64,000 nucleotides of DNA from Dreissena polymorpha (taxonomy: Eukaryota > Mollusca > Bivalvia > Myida > Dreissenidae). Positions 49,091 to 61,737 of the stretch are shown here, piece after piece. The notes beneath the pieces were generated by a model, which saw nothing but the letters and a program-made list of their open reading frames with translations, was not told the DNA's origin and searched no databases. Numbering within the stretch: position 1 is the first letter of the stretch; each line of letters begins with the position of its first letter. The stretch is taken from NCBI RefSeq assembly GCF_020536995.1, contig NC_068359.1:88539829-88603828 (forward strand), in the 5' to 3' direction. Made by a program: the position numbers and the translations under genes.

Positions 49091-49377
49091 ATTAAAAACA
49101 AACAGAAGATGACAGATAGCCATCTTGGATAAAAGTGAGACCAGGAACACTTCAGTTATCATTCGCACAGGCATTAACAGTTTTTCGCAATTGCTTTATT
49201 GTCTATTTCATACAACAAAGGATGAAATATTAAACAAATTGTACAATCTCTTTTTGTGTGAAAGTATATATATATAAATATGTTAATAAGCTCAATATTT
49301 CTGTTTTTGTGATAAATTATCATAATAAGAAAACTGTGTTCAAATAATGTTGTTTTGTTTGTTATAATCGGTTTCAG

Positions 49378-49721
49378 GAATTCCACAAGTAGTTCTTTTA
49401 ACAAAAGTCGACCTTGCCTGTCAGGAAGTTGCCAGTAACATCACTAACGTGTTCAAGACCAAGAAAATTGAGGCAGCTGTGGACAAAGCATCAAACCTTC
49501 TCGGATTACCTAGAAACCACATACTTCCGGTGAAGAACTACGAGAATGAGATGGAGCTGGATGACAACATCAGCATCCTGGCCTTGATGACACTGCGTCA
49601 GGTGCTTCACTTTGCAGAGGATTACCTTCAGGTCCTTCAGAACAAACTGAAAGCGTGTGGTGTTTCTATCGAGAAGCTGGACAAACGAGAATCAGTAGAA
49701 AAAGGCAGTGACCAAGAGTAA
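49378..49721 (+). CDS. IFI44-like: Copy 4 exon 6: G4 and C-terminus
   Basis: GIPQVVLLTKVDLACQEVAS, KKIEAAVDKASNLLGLPRNH, then a C-terminus KLDKRESVEKGSDQE and TAA. Open throughout; slightly longer than copy 1. Confidence 0.85.
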
Positions 49722-50697
49722 TAGAATACACCGCTTTGCTTTTCTCCAGTGATTTCTAATTGAAAATTAATGTGTATATCTCGTTACTTAAACTAGTTAA
49801 TCGGATACATCAATTTAGGCTTAAAAAGTTAGACTGAAATTGTGTATTCGTGACGGATTGGTTATTTAGTACAAATGGTTAATTGTATATTAATAGGTAA
49901 TATGTATACTATTGACCGGTATATTAACAATGGAACTGGTTTTGATGTGTGCTTTATTTTTTTAAATTGTTTCACATGTGTGATTTATGTTACGAAGTGA
50001 TTGTATATATATATTACATAATATTTATTTCATTTGTTTGACTGTCCTTGGCTGTGACCGTTTTACTGTTACAACCTTTTTAAAAATCTAAAGAGTTAAG
50101 GTAGAAACCTTATTTTCTTTATTTACCTTAATTATTTGTAGCTTATTGAATTATATTTTATGGATAACTGAATATGTATTGCATATGCATCTTTTTAATC
50201 TCTAAAGTTATTGTGTTATTTTTCATATGTACTGCTGCTTCTAATAAAATGTATTGAAAAGCAGTAAACTTGTACAATTAATACGTTATTTCAAGTGTGT
50301 GCAATTAATTTAAACACAATAAAGCAATACAAGAGTGCGCACGTATTTATAAAAAAAGTGTTAAACAACTATCTTATTATAAATAGTCAAGACTGGAAGC
50401 TTGGTGTAGATGTATGAAATGTAAGGCGCAAAATGTGGTACTCGTTTTAAGTATCAACAACAAATACATTAATAAAGCATAATAATTAATACAAGTATAA
50501 TTATATTATATCAGTCACTATAACTTCTGATTAAAGGGCCATATGCCATATGCGGCCGGAATCCAGTATACTTCAAACGAAAGGCATTTTCACATGTGTT
50601 TAGCGATTACGAGGCAGTTTGAAAATGTGAAAATTAGAAGAGATATAACGCCATAGCTTCTATTGCGTGTCAAATGTATGGGTCAATTATCTGACTG
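49722..50697. other. Copy 4 3' flank
   Basis: Alignable with 31740-34556 of unit A minus the MITEs at 32355-32704 and 33173-34357. No separate gene. Confidence 0.5.
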
Positions 50698-50907
50698 ATT
50701 AAAGATAACAGTGTCCAGAATGAAGAAACGTGTGTGATGTTTCATGTGTTTGATTGCGACTATCAAATTGATACCTTTAGTGTGACGTTTTCTAGACTGA
50801 AATAAAGAGTGACCATTGTGTACTTTTCAACTCCATAACTGGCTTTTTCATTCTCTTTAATCACAAACGTTTCTTCGTTCTGGATACTGTTATCTTTAAT
50901 GCATTAA
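50698..50907. mobile_element. MITE, unit B copy (outer left end lost)
   Basis: Paralogue of 37581-37818. The deletion that removed about 3 kb from unit B ends inside its left inverted repeat. Confidence 0.75.
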
Positions 50908-51018
50908 ACTCCGATCAAACAAGTAATTAACCAAGTTAAAAGAAAATCATAAAATACTAATAATATATTGTATACATAATTTATATGATTTGTTTGAACT
51001 TCGATATTCACTAGCAAA

Positions 51019-51195
51019 ACACGTGAGGGTGTTGTTAACAAGATATCCGGCCTTCTAAGATTGCCTAGAAACAACATCCTTCCGGTGAAGAACTACGAGA
51101 ATGAGATGGAGCTTGATGACAACATCAGCATCCTGGCGTTGCTGTCACTGCGTCAGCTGCTATTCTATGCAGAGGATTATCTTCAGATCCTTTAG
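51019..51195 (+). pseudogene. Orphan IFI44-like exon 6 (unit B)
   Basis: EGVVNKISGLLRLPRNNILP, then VKNYENEMELDDNISILALL and LRQLLFYAEDYLQIL, TAG. Paralogue of 37932-38102; missing the G4 part. Confidence 0.85.
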
Positions 51196-51239
51196 ATTTA
51201 GATGAACGCGCTATATGTCGCCATCGAGAAGCCGGACAA

Positions 51240-52553
51240 ACCAGATTCTTGAGAAAAAAGCCATGGCAAAGAGTGATCGAGTGGCAAGCTTTGCTTTTCT
51301 GGATTTATTTGTGATTCCATATGTTTTCATCTGGTGCACATTTAAAACAGAAACCTTGATTTTAAACTAACGAGAAAATATAAATTGTCCATTTGAACCG
51401 GTGTTGATTTCAACTTAGTGAATGAATATGCTTGCAACACTATGTAAATATGGTATTTAAACACAATTTTGATTGATGTGTCAGCACAGTAACAGACTCT
51501 TTAAAACAAAATCGTGTGTTTTGAAGTTATTGTTAAAAACATCTAAATATTCATAAAATGAATGTAAATTCAAATGTTAATTGTAAAAATCAGTTAACAG
51601 TTAGCTTTTTCATTAAATATTCAACAAGACAACTAGGTATATGTTCTGCAGTATTTATATTATTTATTTGTCGCTGTATCTTTAAATGCCATGAAAGTTT
51701 TCATATTAAATAATATAACTCTAAGTAGTGTATGATATTGACTGTTCATAATGTACATGTATATCTTATAAAAATGTTACCTCATAGACATATATATTTA
51801 TTTGTGATTCAAACGCAGACAATATTACATTGATAATTATGTGTATGTTTTGATATTACCATATAAATATGCAAAAAATATAAAATAATATGTATACATC
51901 CGCCACGACTGTTAGCTTATGGTACATGAATTAAGCGTATATCTTTAGTTTTCGCATTTTATTTATGATTCGTGATGAATATATTTGTGCTTAATATTAT
52001 GAAATGATAATAATGAGTAGGATATTAACTGAATAACTGTATATTATGTAAGAGTCCGTGTTTGAATACTTCTATCAGAGCGTGTATGAGCTACAGTATG
52101 GGTTGTATTTGATCATATTTTGTATTGCTCGTGCTCCGTTGGAATAAGAAAAGTAAATTGCCATTCACGTGAATGCTAAAATACGCACTAAATATAAACA
52201 AAGTAAAAGCGTTTACATGCAATTAAAAAAAGTTAATATCAAAACACCAATACCAGGACGTACAACGTATATCCCATGTACTGGTCGTGCAAAGCGATAC
52301 CTTTTTAGCACGATATTTTCTTCACAAAATACGTCAGACATGGAGAAAGCGCCATACTTTCTATAGTTGCGCATTAAGAAAACAAAATGAGCATGGGACC
52401 AACCAAAACAATAAGATGGCCACCAAAACCAAACATGAACATTCATAAGCGTTTTACAAGAAAGTTCAAGTGCCGGCTCAGTGCATAATAATTTGTTATT
52501 ACACGATAAAAAGGTTTGGTATAATTTCTTGTAAGGATCTTAATATGTGGATC
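51240..52553. other. Unit B flank, no gene seen
   Basis: Colinear with 38160-39530. Small open frames are not conserved between units. Confidence 0.5.
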
Positions 52554-54952
52554 GCAGAGGGCCAGATTAGATGCGTATTTGGGTAAAATACGCATGAAAA
52601 AACAGAAAATACGTATGACTTAAAATTTTCTTGAGTAAAACAACTCCTGGCTAAATTCGGATTACGCATCGTGTGCAATTTCAATGCGTATTAGCCGTTG
52701 ATACATGCATATAAATTCACATATGGGACGGTAAGCCTGATAAAATAAAACGAACTCAGTTAATTCAATCTGTAGAAAATGGAGGTTTCCAATTAACGAA
52801 CATTGACTCATTCTTGAATGCAATCAAATGCAGCTGGGTTAAAAGATACCTAGATAATACCAATACGAGTAAATGGAAATTATTCTACCAGAAAATCCTA
52901 AAAAAATATGGCGACTCCTTACTCTTTGAATGTAACATAAGCGATACTATCTTACATAAAATTGCAAACGAAAACATATTTCTGTCTGATGTTCTATCAG
53001 CATGGAGTGATGTCACTCATAACCTATAAACCCAAACCAGCAGTCAAAATTTTTTATGGAACAATAAAGACATAACTTCAAACACAAAGACGTTTTTCTA
53101 TAAAGATTGGTTTGAACGAAGCATTAAATATGTCGACCAATTATATGACTACAGAATTAAGGATTTCTACTCTTTTGATGATATATGCTACATATTCGGA
53201 ATACCTTCAAATAATTTTCTGAAGTACTACACACTAATCAAAAGCATTTGGAAGAAAAAACAAAACGAATAAAATATTTTACACACTACAAATTAAAAAC
53301 CCTACAGAAAACTCCAAAACCCAAAATAAATTGCAAGTCCTTTTCGGAGAACATGAACTTAATTGAAAACACATATTTACCATGCCATATAAAGCAACTA
53401 TTGAAAGCACACTGAGAAATTTTCAATATAAATACATCGATAGAATAATAGCTACAAATAAATATCTCTTTAAATGCAAATTATCTAACTCAAATCTGTG
53501 TGACTAATGCGGTGAAAACATCGAAACTATAGAACATCTTTTTTTGGGAGTGCAAACACATCCAGCCTATTTGGAATCAATGAGTATCTTTTCTTGAACA
53601 ACAGCAACTAAACGTAAAACTATCTTTCTTAAATGTAAGTTTCGGAATTTACTCATTGAAATCAATAGACTGTAATAATATTGTGAATTTTATTCTTATA
53701 TTGATGAAATATTTTATCTTTCACATGAAGTACAAAAAACAAGTACCAAATTTTAATTGTTTTGTCCATAGTCTTAAACTAAAAATCCAAATTGAGAAAG
53801 AAATAGCCCTCAGTAATGACACATTACAAATCTTTGAACAAAAATGGAATCGGATTAAATTCTCATAATGTTTGTCCACTTATATACATTTCACTCTGAT
53901 GTTAGTTTATGTTTCTAAAATAGTGTTGTATACTTTTTTTTTCAATCTTATAAGATCATTGTGAATATACAACAAAACACACAAGTCCACTATGCTTTCT
54001 TCCCATTTTCTACAACTCATCATTTTTCATAACTATTCTTCAGTTGTTCTTTTCTTTTCTCTTTAAAAAAAAACACCTATCACAAACAACCAAAGAAAAA
54101 ACATATTAACCCATTTGTTGTTGTTGTTTTTTTTTAATCTTAAGGAAACCCCAAAAAAGTATATACATGAGCATATCTTGTATAACATGTCTGAACTTTA
54201 TTGCTTCGTACAATCACTTTGTTGTATGATCATATACATGTATACATTGTATGTATTATATTGAATAAAAAAAAAAATCACGTAAACATGACTTGTTCTC
54301 GTTATTGTGTCCACACCGGTAAAAACGTAGTGACGTGACCATCTATGTATAGAATGTGGTTCCCGACCTAATTTACTCCTCAGTCAAAACGGTATCATCT
54401 CATTTTGGCCCACGATTAAGGCCGATGTTGACACAACGGGCTCCCCGCTGCATTCACCCTTATGATGAAAACATTTGACATCACATTCGATAAAACCTGA
54501 ATCGCCCAACTTCAAGCATTTAAGTTTTGCTATCAGTTCATCTCTTGTGAAAACCTTTTTCCTTCAAGCATTTTTTAAATTGCAGCCGAAATACACATAT
54601 CATAAACAAGTTGTGTGGACCAAGCTTAGAAGATTTCGATCGTGGCTGTACAGTGTGTGCAAACCAGTGGCTTGCCATATCAAGACGGAAAAAGATATTA
54701 ATAGCTGCTTATAAGCCAAGGGCAAAAAACAGAACATCTGTTAAATACATTGTGTAAAACAAAAGTGATTGCTCTATTTTGTTCAAGAATACTTGTTATA
54801 GCGAGTTAACACTACATGTACAATTTATTATTTTTGTGATCCTTTGAACATAAATACTCCTTAAAACTATCGGATTTTGATTTTTACTCATCAATTAAAA
54901 ATGTCATGAGTGAAATACCCCTCGGCTGAAAAAAATATCTGGAGCTCTGGTG
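52554..54952 (+). mobile_element. Insertion block with L1-like LINE 3' part
   Basis: Unit A is contiguous across this site (GTGGATCGGTCAACC near 39530). In unit B TGTGGATCG and GGTGGATCGG border about 2.4 kb. From about 52735 to 53870 the + strand codes for a LINE RT C-terminus: SWVKRYLDNTNTSKWKLFYQ, FLWNNKDITSNTKTFFYKDW, a CGENIETIEHLF zinc-knuckle-like motif and a final VPNFNCFVHSLKLKIQIEKE. Several stops and frame shifts interrupt it. RT core and endonuclease are missing. A poly-A-like run at 54268-54279 may be its 3' end. Clade (L1/Tx1-like) is tentative. Confidence 0.7.
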
Positions 54953-55078
54953 GATCGGTCGACCAACTTAATCAAAGAAAATTAATGACGCACGCATATA
55001 TGCCATTGACTCTAATTTATATTATATTTATTATATATGAATCGAACCAAATGCAATTGGCCTTATCACATCAATAAA
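54953..55078. other. Unit B flank between two insertions
   Basis: GGTCGACCAACTTAATCAAA to TCAATAAA corresponds to 39530-39655 of unit A. Confidence 0.7.
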
Positions 55079-55135
55079 TCAAAGCACCATAGGCGCTAAA
55101 GGCCTGGGGCTAGATTTAGTGTGCTTGGGAAGAAG

Positions 55136-55218
55136 TTTAGTTCTTAAAAAAAAGATAGTTTGACTATGTATATAGATGTCAATATCATTATACATAGTCA
55201 AACTATCTTTTTTTAAGA
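55136..55218. repeat. Palindrome with ~32-bp arms
   Basis: TAAAAAAAAGATAGTTTGAC...TATGTAT and its complement ATACATAGTCAAACTATCTT flank a short loop (ATAGATGTCAATATCATT). Confidence 0.85.
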
Positions 55219-56584
55219 AGACGTTTTGTCGGAAGTTTTTTATTGATTTAGTATGTGTATGCATTATTATAAACAGGTTTATAAAAATCAAGGCTGCATC
55301 TGCATTTTTCAAAAAGTCACATGGATAGTCGACCAATAGGTCATGGCCATCCTACATAGGCGATGAAGATATGTGGCTGGGAACGAGATTATGACCCATC
55401 TGGGTCTGTCACTTTTTGTGTGTCATAAATGCTGCATGCCCGTTTTGGATGAAATGACGTCCTTATTCAACCAGTATCGGTACTTGTTATGCTGATCAGT
55501 TTGTGTTGATAATATCTCCATTGATCGCGTATCTGGATGAACATAATTAATGTAAAAGTACGGAATTAATTGTACTAAAATTAATCCGTAAATACTCATG
55601 GTTGCCATGGAAACAAAAAATGTTCTTTTTTCATATTTATTACTATTTTAAAGAATTTAAGCCAAAAAAAGGCACAGAAAATCAACAAAATATGTACTGG
55701 ACAGATATGGAACATCATTTACATGTTTATTATATACATAAATATATGCACATTTTCTGGAAAAAGGTGTGTATTCAGAAATTGAACATTTTGTACAGCT
55801 ATGAACTTAAAACTAAAACGAATAACTCCTCATGATGCAATTTGTGTTGTGTGTCTGTACTGCCAGACATTATTTTGTTTATTTAGCAATTCAATTTTGT
55901 TCCATGATTGATAAAATTAAGTAGACAAAATACATTAAGTTAACAGTTGCTATGGAAACAGTAATTTGTGGATTGCATATACATGCTGTTTGTGATCAAC
56001 AATGTATTTGAAGTTAATATATTATTAATCTTCGCATAAGTGTCAAACCAAATTCACTAGTGCATTTCATACGTAGAGATTCAAAAACATGATTTTCAAC
56101 TTAAAAAAAATAAAAGCAATAAGCACTACATATTTAATGGCACACGTCACTAATTAATTCACTATAGATTGAACTTTAAACACCAACATATTCATTAACA
56201 TGTAAAAATAAATCAAATACAAACATAACATGAACACATACGTTAACATAACATTAGTAATATTATTTTAAGACCACAATATTAGCAGGCATACAATACA
56301 ATGTATTTTTTATCGTGTAAAGAACATTTTATAGTTAGATCACTATGAATGAGTTGTTTATCATTAATCAAACAAATGTGTCCACACGACACGGATCCCC
56401 CCAACTGTAACTTTGTCACTACATAAAAGCATAAGTGTACAAATGTTTTTGAGATATACATCGCCTTTATTTTATTTAACTATTAGTTTGCTACATAACA
56501 GGTGTTCAATATTTATATTTTGTTTGTTAGATATGTCATCTGCTGTAGTTTGAAGATGTTTTTTTTCTGCCAATTCTTTGCATG

Positions 56585-57065
56585 CATGTTCGAACTTGGC
56601 CTAGAGACCATTTAGATAAAACTTGTGAACAAGTTTGGGGAAGATCAGATGAAAACTACTTGTATTAGAGAGCGGACACCAAGATGAATGTTTAAAACGC
56701 ACTTAGTGACCCAGTGAACTAGTTTTTTGCCCGGCATGCCCCATGTTCACACTTGGCTTAGACATTATGTAGATACAACTTCTGACAGAGTTTGGGAAAG
56801 ATCGGAGGAAAACTACTTGAATTAGAGAGCGGACACCATGCTGAATGTTTGAAACGCACTAAGTGACCCTATGACATAGTTTTTGGCCCAGCATGACCCA
56901 TGTTCGTCTTGACCTAGACATTATCCGGATGCAACTTCTGACCAAGTTTGGAGATCGGGTTAGAACTACCTGAATTAGAGAGTGAACACGTAAAGTGTTA
57001 CGGAGAACAGACAGACTGACAGACGGACAGTGCGAAAAATATATGCCGCCCGTTGGGGGCATAAA
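56585..57065. repeat. Tandem repeat, 157-nt units
   Basis: Units start with CATGTTCG/CATGTTCAC at 56585, 56742 and 56899, exactly 157 nt apart. Shared core: AAGTTTGGGGAAGATC, AAACTACTTG, ATTAGAGAGCGGACACC. The third is followed by ACAGACAGACTGACAGACGG and a ...GGGGGCATAAAATATA end, a motif often seen at the 3' end of this bivalve repeat type. Confidence 0.85.
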
Positions 57066-57765
57066 ATATATTTTCATGTATCTGACATGGTGTGCAGAAA
57101 CAACAAAAATGTAAAAATAAAATATTCCCTTCTCATACTTAATATATAACTATGGATGACAGACTGATTGGAAAAACAACACAAGATACACATTGTTGAT
57201 ATTTTGTACTCAAATTCATGCACATCAATAAAAAAGTATTGTATTTATTCTTTGAAGAAAAATCACCTGTTAAGTCTGGATTAAAAAATCTTATCTGTTA
57301 AAAACTGTCAATCACAACACAACATGAACACAATATATTGTCCATATTATCATCCACACAGAGTCCAAACTGTCAGTAAACTTGGTAAAGTCAAGTTGCA
57401 TCAGGATTTGCCGAATTCACTTGTAAAGATCTGCAATAATTAATATAAAAATGCCTGATTAGAAACCTTAAACAAACACATAAAAAATACATATCACCAG
57501 TAGATACCATAGGCTTGTCAACAATTTATTGAAATTGAAAACCATGTCATGTTTAAGTTTTGCCTTAATGCTTGTTTAACTTAATCTACATGTATGTGAG
57601 AATAACACAAGAAATATTATTAAAATTATATAATCAAGACGAAAAACAGATAATTGCTTGGTACATTATACAATCTGAACCCTCAAGTTATGCATAGTGA
57701 ATAGTATATTGTCAATGTTTAATATTAAAAAATAGTATCCATACTTAACACCATAAAGGTAAACC

Positions 57766-58169
57766 ATCTGTGTTGGGAGAATAAAGCGCACCCAAGTTAA
57801 CATTTTCACGGATTTTTTTTTTAAATATTTCACTATTTTAAATGGGATAAAGTCGAGAGCCGGCTGATTCGTGAGAGTTTTCTATAGGTATCATGTTTTT
57901 TTTAAACAAATCAGTATTTTTCCAGTAATGTGCAATGACGCGTTTGAACGGTTAGAAAAATGTCGGATCAGTGTTGGGACTTCATATTACAAACGCGCGA
58001 TTGCACTTTACTGAAAATTACTTATTTGTTAAAACAAATCATAAAATCTATAGAACACGCTCACGAATGAGCGAGCTCTCGACATTATCCCATTACAAAT
58101 GGTGAAATAATTTCAAATGACATCCTTAAAAATGTTATCTGGGTCGCGCCTTATTTTCCCAACACAGAT
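57766..58169. mobile_element. Foldback MITE with ~150-bp arms
   Basis: ATCTGTGTTGGGAGAATAAA at the left mirrors TTATTTTCCCAACACAGAT at the right. Similarity runs through GGGATAAAGTCGAGAGC / GCTCTCGACATTATCCC and TCTATAGGTATCATG / AAATCTATAGAA towards a central GTGCAATGACGCG / CGCGCGATTGCAC. Confidence 0.8.
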
Positions 58170-59479
58170 CTTAAAGTCACATGGTATACATGAAGGTGCA
58201 GTGTAAACAATGCAAGGTGTAAATCATATCAAACCTGCTATTTAGCATCACATCATTTAGTGTTCGCACTCCACTTTTGCCCAATCTGTTTTTCATGAGG
58301 TGGATTTGGCACATCCATCTTTTAGCCCTATATCATGATAGTTCATCATTTAAACTACCAGGTAGTAGGTTCTGCCCCTGAATAAATAAAATATAGCAAA
58401 ATATTTATGTATGATTGTGTTATAGTTGAAAATAATATATGACAATTAAAACAAAGGTCTGCTGAAGTATTACATCTCAAGACAATCTTAACGATATTCG
58501 AATAGTCCAGACACATATTCACTGAGAACATTTAATCAGTTTTCTTAAGCTGCAACCTCTTGATCATGTCTGACAATTCATTGAAAATATAAAGTTTCAA
58601 AAGCATTACAACATATTTGTGTAGTTGGTCGTGCTTTATGAGAAAGATTTTTTTCTTTCTACTTCTTTATTTGTTGTTATAAATCTTAGATCATCAGTGC
58701 TTTCATGTTAAACTTGATCATGAACACAACCATTAATATTGACATCCAAAACTATAAATTTTTACAAGAATAGAAACATTTACATGTAAATATGTACCAA
58801 TAAAAATAATCAAATATACATTGTAATTAAACACATTCCTGGCATATGCATTAATGCTATCATTTCGCATGGAATTGTCATCGCTAACCTGTCATTGTGA
58901 GATTGCACAAAGATTTGCAACATAAATTTGATAAATACTTTTTAATACAACCTTGCTCAGTTCACATTCTGTTAAATGTAAAACAATAATTTTAAGTACA
59001 TAAAATGAAAGTAGAATACGTCTAATGGAATATATGCCCGTAAATTGTTCAACGAAATGTTAATATTGTCATTATAGGAAAGTTCAACAAAAAATGATAA
59101 ATTGAGAAGTGTTTAAGATTTTGACAATTACCTAAGCAAACAGACACATAAACAGCGTCTAAAATCGTCGTTATGACCGCCAAAACGGCTCATACAAACA
59201 TCATGATTGGTGTAATAGATTCATTAAACATGAAATTCCATCTTTTAAGACCAACTTTGTTTTTTTTTTAATGAAAAAATCAAATGAAAAACTTATTTTA
59301 ATTTACCTTTGACAAAAACCAGGAAGTTTATCCGTAAATTGTCTTTGTCGACTGTGCCTTACTTTATTCATTGTTGTTAAAGCTGAAGTTAATTTAAACC
59401 ATGTAAAAATCAAGAGAAAATACGGAAAATTAAAGTTCCACTGAATTATTTTTATTGGTTTAGATTATAGTTCAAAGTG

Positions 59480-60560
59480 AATGGCAAACAAGTTGTTATT
59501 GCTTTGACAAAGTCCGCAAAACGGTAGTTAGAGACCGTCAAGTGAGCAACTTATTCTCGCATGAATATCTAAACAATAAAAACTAGGCCGTAGCCAATGC
59601 TTAACAATTTTGATTCAATAATATTTTTTTTACATGTATTAAAGTTCAAAGTAAAACTATTATTAATGGCAAACAAGTTGCTCTTGTTTTGACAAACTCC
59701 GCGAAACGGTAGTTAGAGACCGTACAGTGAGGAACTTATTCTCGCATGAACTCCAATTATGAATAATGAAACTGTTTTACTTGAAAAAAATATTGCATAC
59801 TGTAATCCATGTACCTTCCTGTTCCGAGCTTTGTGTTGATAGCAAAACAAGTTGACAAGGCATTCCTTTCTTGAAAAGTTGAAGACTCTTCTTTACGTGA
59901 TGGGTTTTTGCCGTACGATAACCCGTTCACATGGCTACAGTCATCACACAATCATAAATCCACTTTATCCCATTTAACTGCTCAAGAACAATATTAAATT
60001 TTGTAAATGACACGGGTTCTTAACGTAATTCTTCACAGTGGTCAAAATTTTCAATCGTTTGACATTTGTATTTCCAGGAATCGTTTTCTTCATAAATATC
60101 AACACTGCCATGCATTAGTTGACGTTTATCATTAACTCCAGTCACATTAATATGAACAATAATAACACTTTTATTAATTGTTCTCTTTCAATAAAGCAAC
60201 TTGCTTTTTCTTTAAACGACCCGATCTGCCAGGTACAATGTCGGCCATATTTGTTGTCATTGTATTTAGCGGGTCCTACATTTAGTATTTCATAGCGTAT
60301 TTATAGAATATTCTTAGTTTTCCGCACAGTCCAGCGTTCGGAGTGACGGATATGTACGAAAGAATGCGATATTGCACGAAGTTCATTAGAGTGCTAATAC
60401 CTAAAAAAAAGTATCAGTAAAAAAATCCTCACTGTCTCCGTAGACACTCGTATATTTTCGGCCTAGACCGTCAAGTGAGGAACTTATTCTCGCAAACAAT
60501 AATAAAAACTATGTCGTACCCAATGCTTAGCAATTTTGCTTCAATAATATTTTTTTACAC
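59480..60560. repeat. Dispersed direct repeat, ~187-nt spacing
   Basis: GGCAAACAAGTTG to TTATTCTCGCATGAA occurs at about 59481-59563 and 59667-59750. A third partial copy with GACCGTCAAGTGAGGAACTT and ACCCAATGCTTAGCAATTTT lies at 60467-60560. Confidence 0.75.
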
Positions 60561-61238
60561 GTTTTATAACACTGTCATGTTATTTAGTGATATTCTGTAT
60601 TTACAATGCGGGTTATTGAGAACTTCTTTGCAGGGACCTATTTGTTTGTTTAGGTCCGTCTTCTTTGATTGCTCATGAATGACCGCCAAGTGGTAAATCG
60701 GACTTTCACAAATTCATTCATTCGTGATTGTTTTGGCAGCCAGCCAAGTCAGCTTGTCTCAAAAATCGGTATCAGTACTATGGCCTAGGGGCTTTGCCCC
60801 AGGCCAAAAAGCAAAATACAAATACAATAAAGTCCAGATGATAAATGTTTTAAAATGTAATGTGAACTTAAAGTGTTAACGGTGAAATAATATTTAAATT
60901 ATTCTTGATATCTCGAATAACAATGTGTTCAAATAATTGTAAATCAATTAAATTGAAATATCATAACTAATAAGATAGACACATCAGCGTCTTAATCAGG
61001 CGAAAGCAGGCAAGAACTGGACGGAGGCACACAAGTATGTTTAAACCGGGTTTAATTCAAAATAAACATGACATGTCAGAACAAATCAAGTTAACTAATT
61101 GATGTGCAAATACCCAATACATTTGTTTTTAGCTTTTAAGATCCCATGCATTTTATCATCATTGTATAACGGTACTTTTTTTTTGACAAACACATTCTTA
61201 ATAACAATTAATGTGCGAATATTAGCCATAGGTCTTAA

Positions 61239-61733
61239 AGGAGTCTTTTCCCGTTTTGGTAAATTGACAAAACATATTGTTTCAGATTCCAAAATAGACG
61301 TTTTAGTAATGATATGTGTGAGGAAACAGTAATACTGAACATTTACCATGCTCTAAAATAGCCATTATATGCATCTTTTGACGATGTAAAAACCTGAAAA
61401 TTATAAAGCGTTGCAACGCGAAACAATTGAATAATTTGGAGAGTTCTGTTGTTGTCGTTATATTTTGTGAAACTACGAGGATTGCTTATATAAAGAATAA
61501 AATACAGCCGTCATTGTATGAGCACGGATGTCCGAGTGGTCAAAATGGTAGACTTTTTACTTCAGGACTCCAGGGGTCCGTGCTTCGACACCTATTGAGG
61601 GTTCCTTTTTTTCTTTTTTTCCTTTTATTATTGATTTTTTACTGTAGCGTTTTAGATCCAATGTTTACATTTATCAATATAAAGCATTAAATAACAAAAT
61701 GCAATACATGCCCAAATCTGTGGAAAGGCCCCT
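61239..61733 (+). mobile_element. TTAA-flanked MITE with tRNA-like core (element E4)
   Basis: TTAA at 61235-61238 and 61734-61737. Paralogue of E3 at the same site. The tRNA-like core is at 61523-61605 (GATGTCCGAGTGGTCAAAAT; box B degraded to TGCTTCGACACC). Confidence 0.85.
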
Positions 61734-61737
61734 TTAA

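Larger units (their letters stand above)
45334..49721 (+). pseudogene. IFI44-like: IFI44-like copy 4: TLDc exon broken, GTPase half intact
   Basis: Exons 45334-45836, 46177-46256, 46482-46670, 47669-47812, 48025-48196 and 49378-49721, all with GT-AG borders and family phases. Exons 2-6 are open and keep GPVGTGKSSF, CDTRGLEV and TKVD. Exon 1 is 503 nt; a net 32-bp loss after GPIFDGG removes the HDLxTFxGT part and shifts the frame. The full fusion cannot be made. A GTPase-only product from another start, or a very recent pseudogene, or an assembly indel are the alternatives. A Penelope-like element sits in intron 3. Confidence 0.8.
55079..60806. mobile_element. 5.7-kb unit-B-specific insertion, unclassified
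   Basis: Unit A reads CATCAATAAAAAAGCAAAAT without a break at about 39650. In unit B 5.7 kb lies between TCAATAAA and AAAGCAAAAT. Both ends carry GGCCTGGGGC-type sequence; the right end holds a hairpin GGCCTAGGGGCTTTGCCCCA-GGCC. No transposase, RT or recombinase was recognised. It contains a palindrome (55136-55218), a 157-nt tandem repeat, a foldback MITE (57766-58169) and a ~187-nt repeat (59480-59750). Confidence 0.6.

Noticed and set aside
55079-60806. Helitron identity for the 5.7-kb insertion
   Set aside because: A TC start and 3' hairpin are present, but no CTRR end, no A/T insertion context and no Rep/helicase coding.
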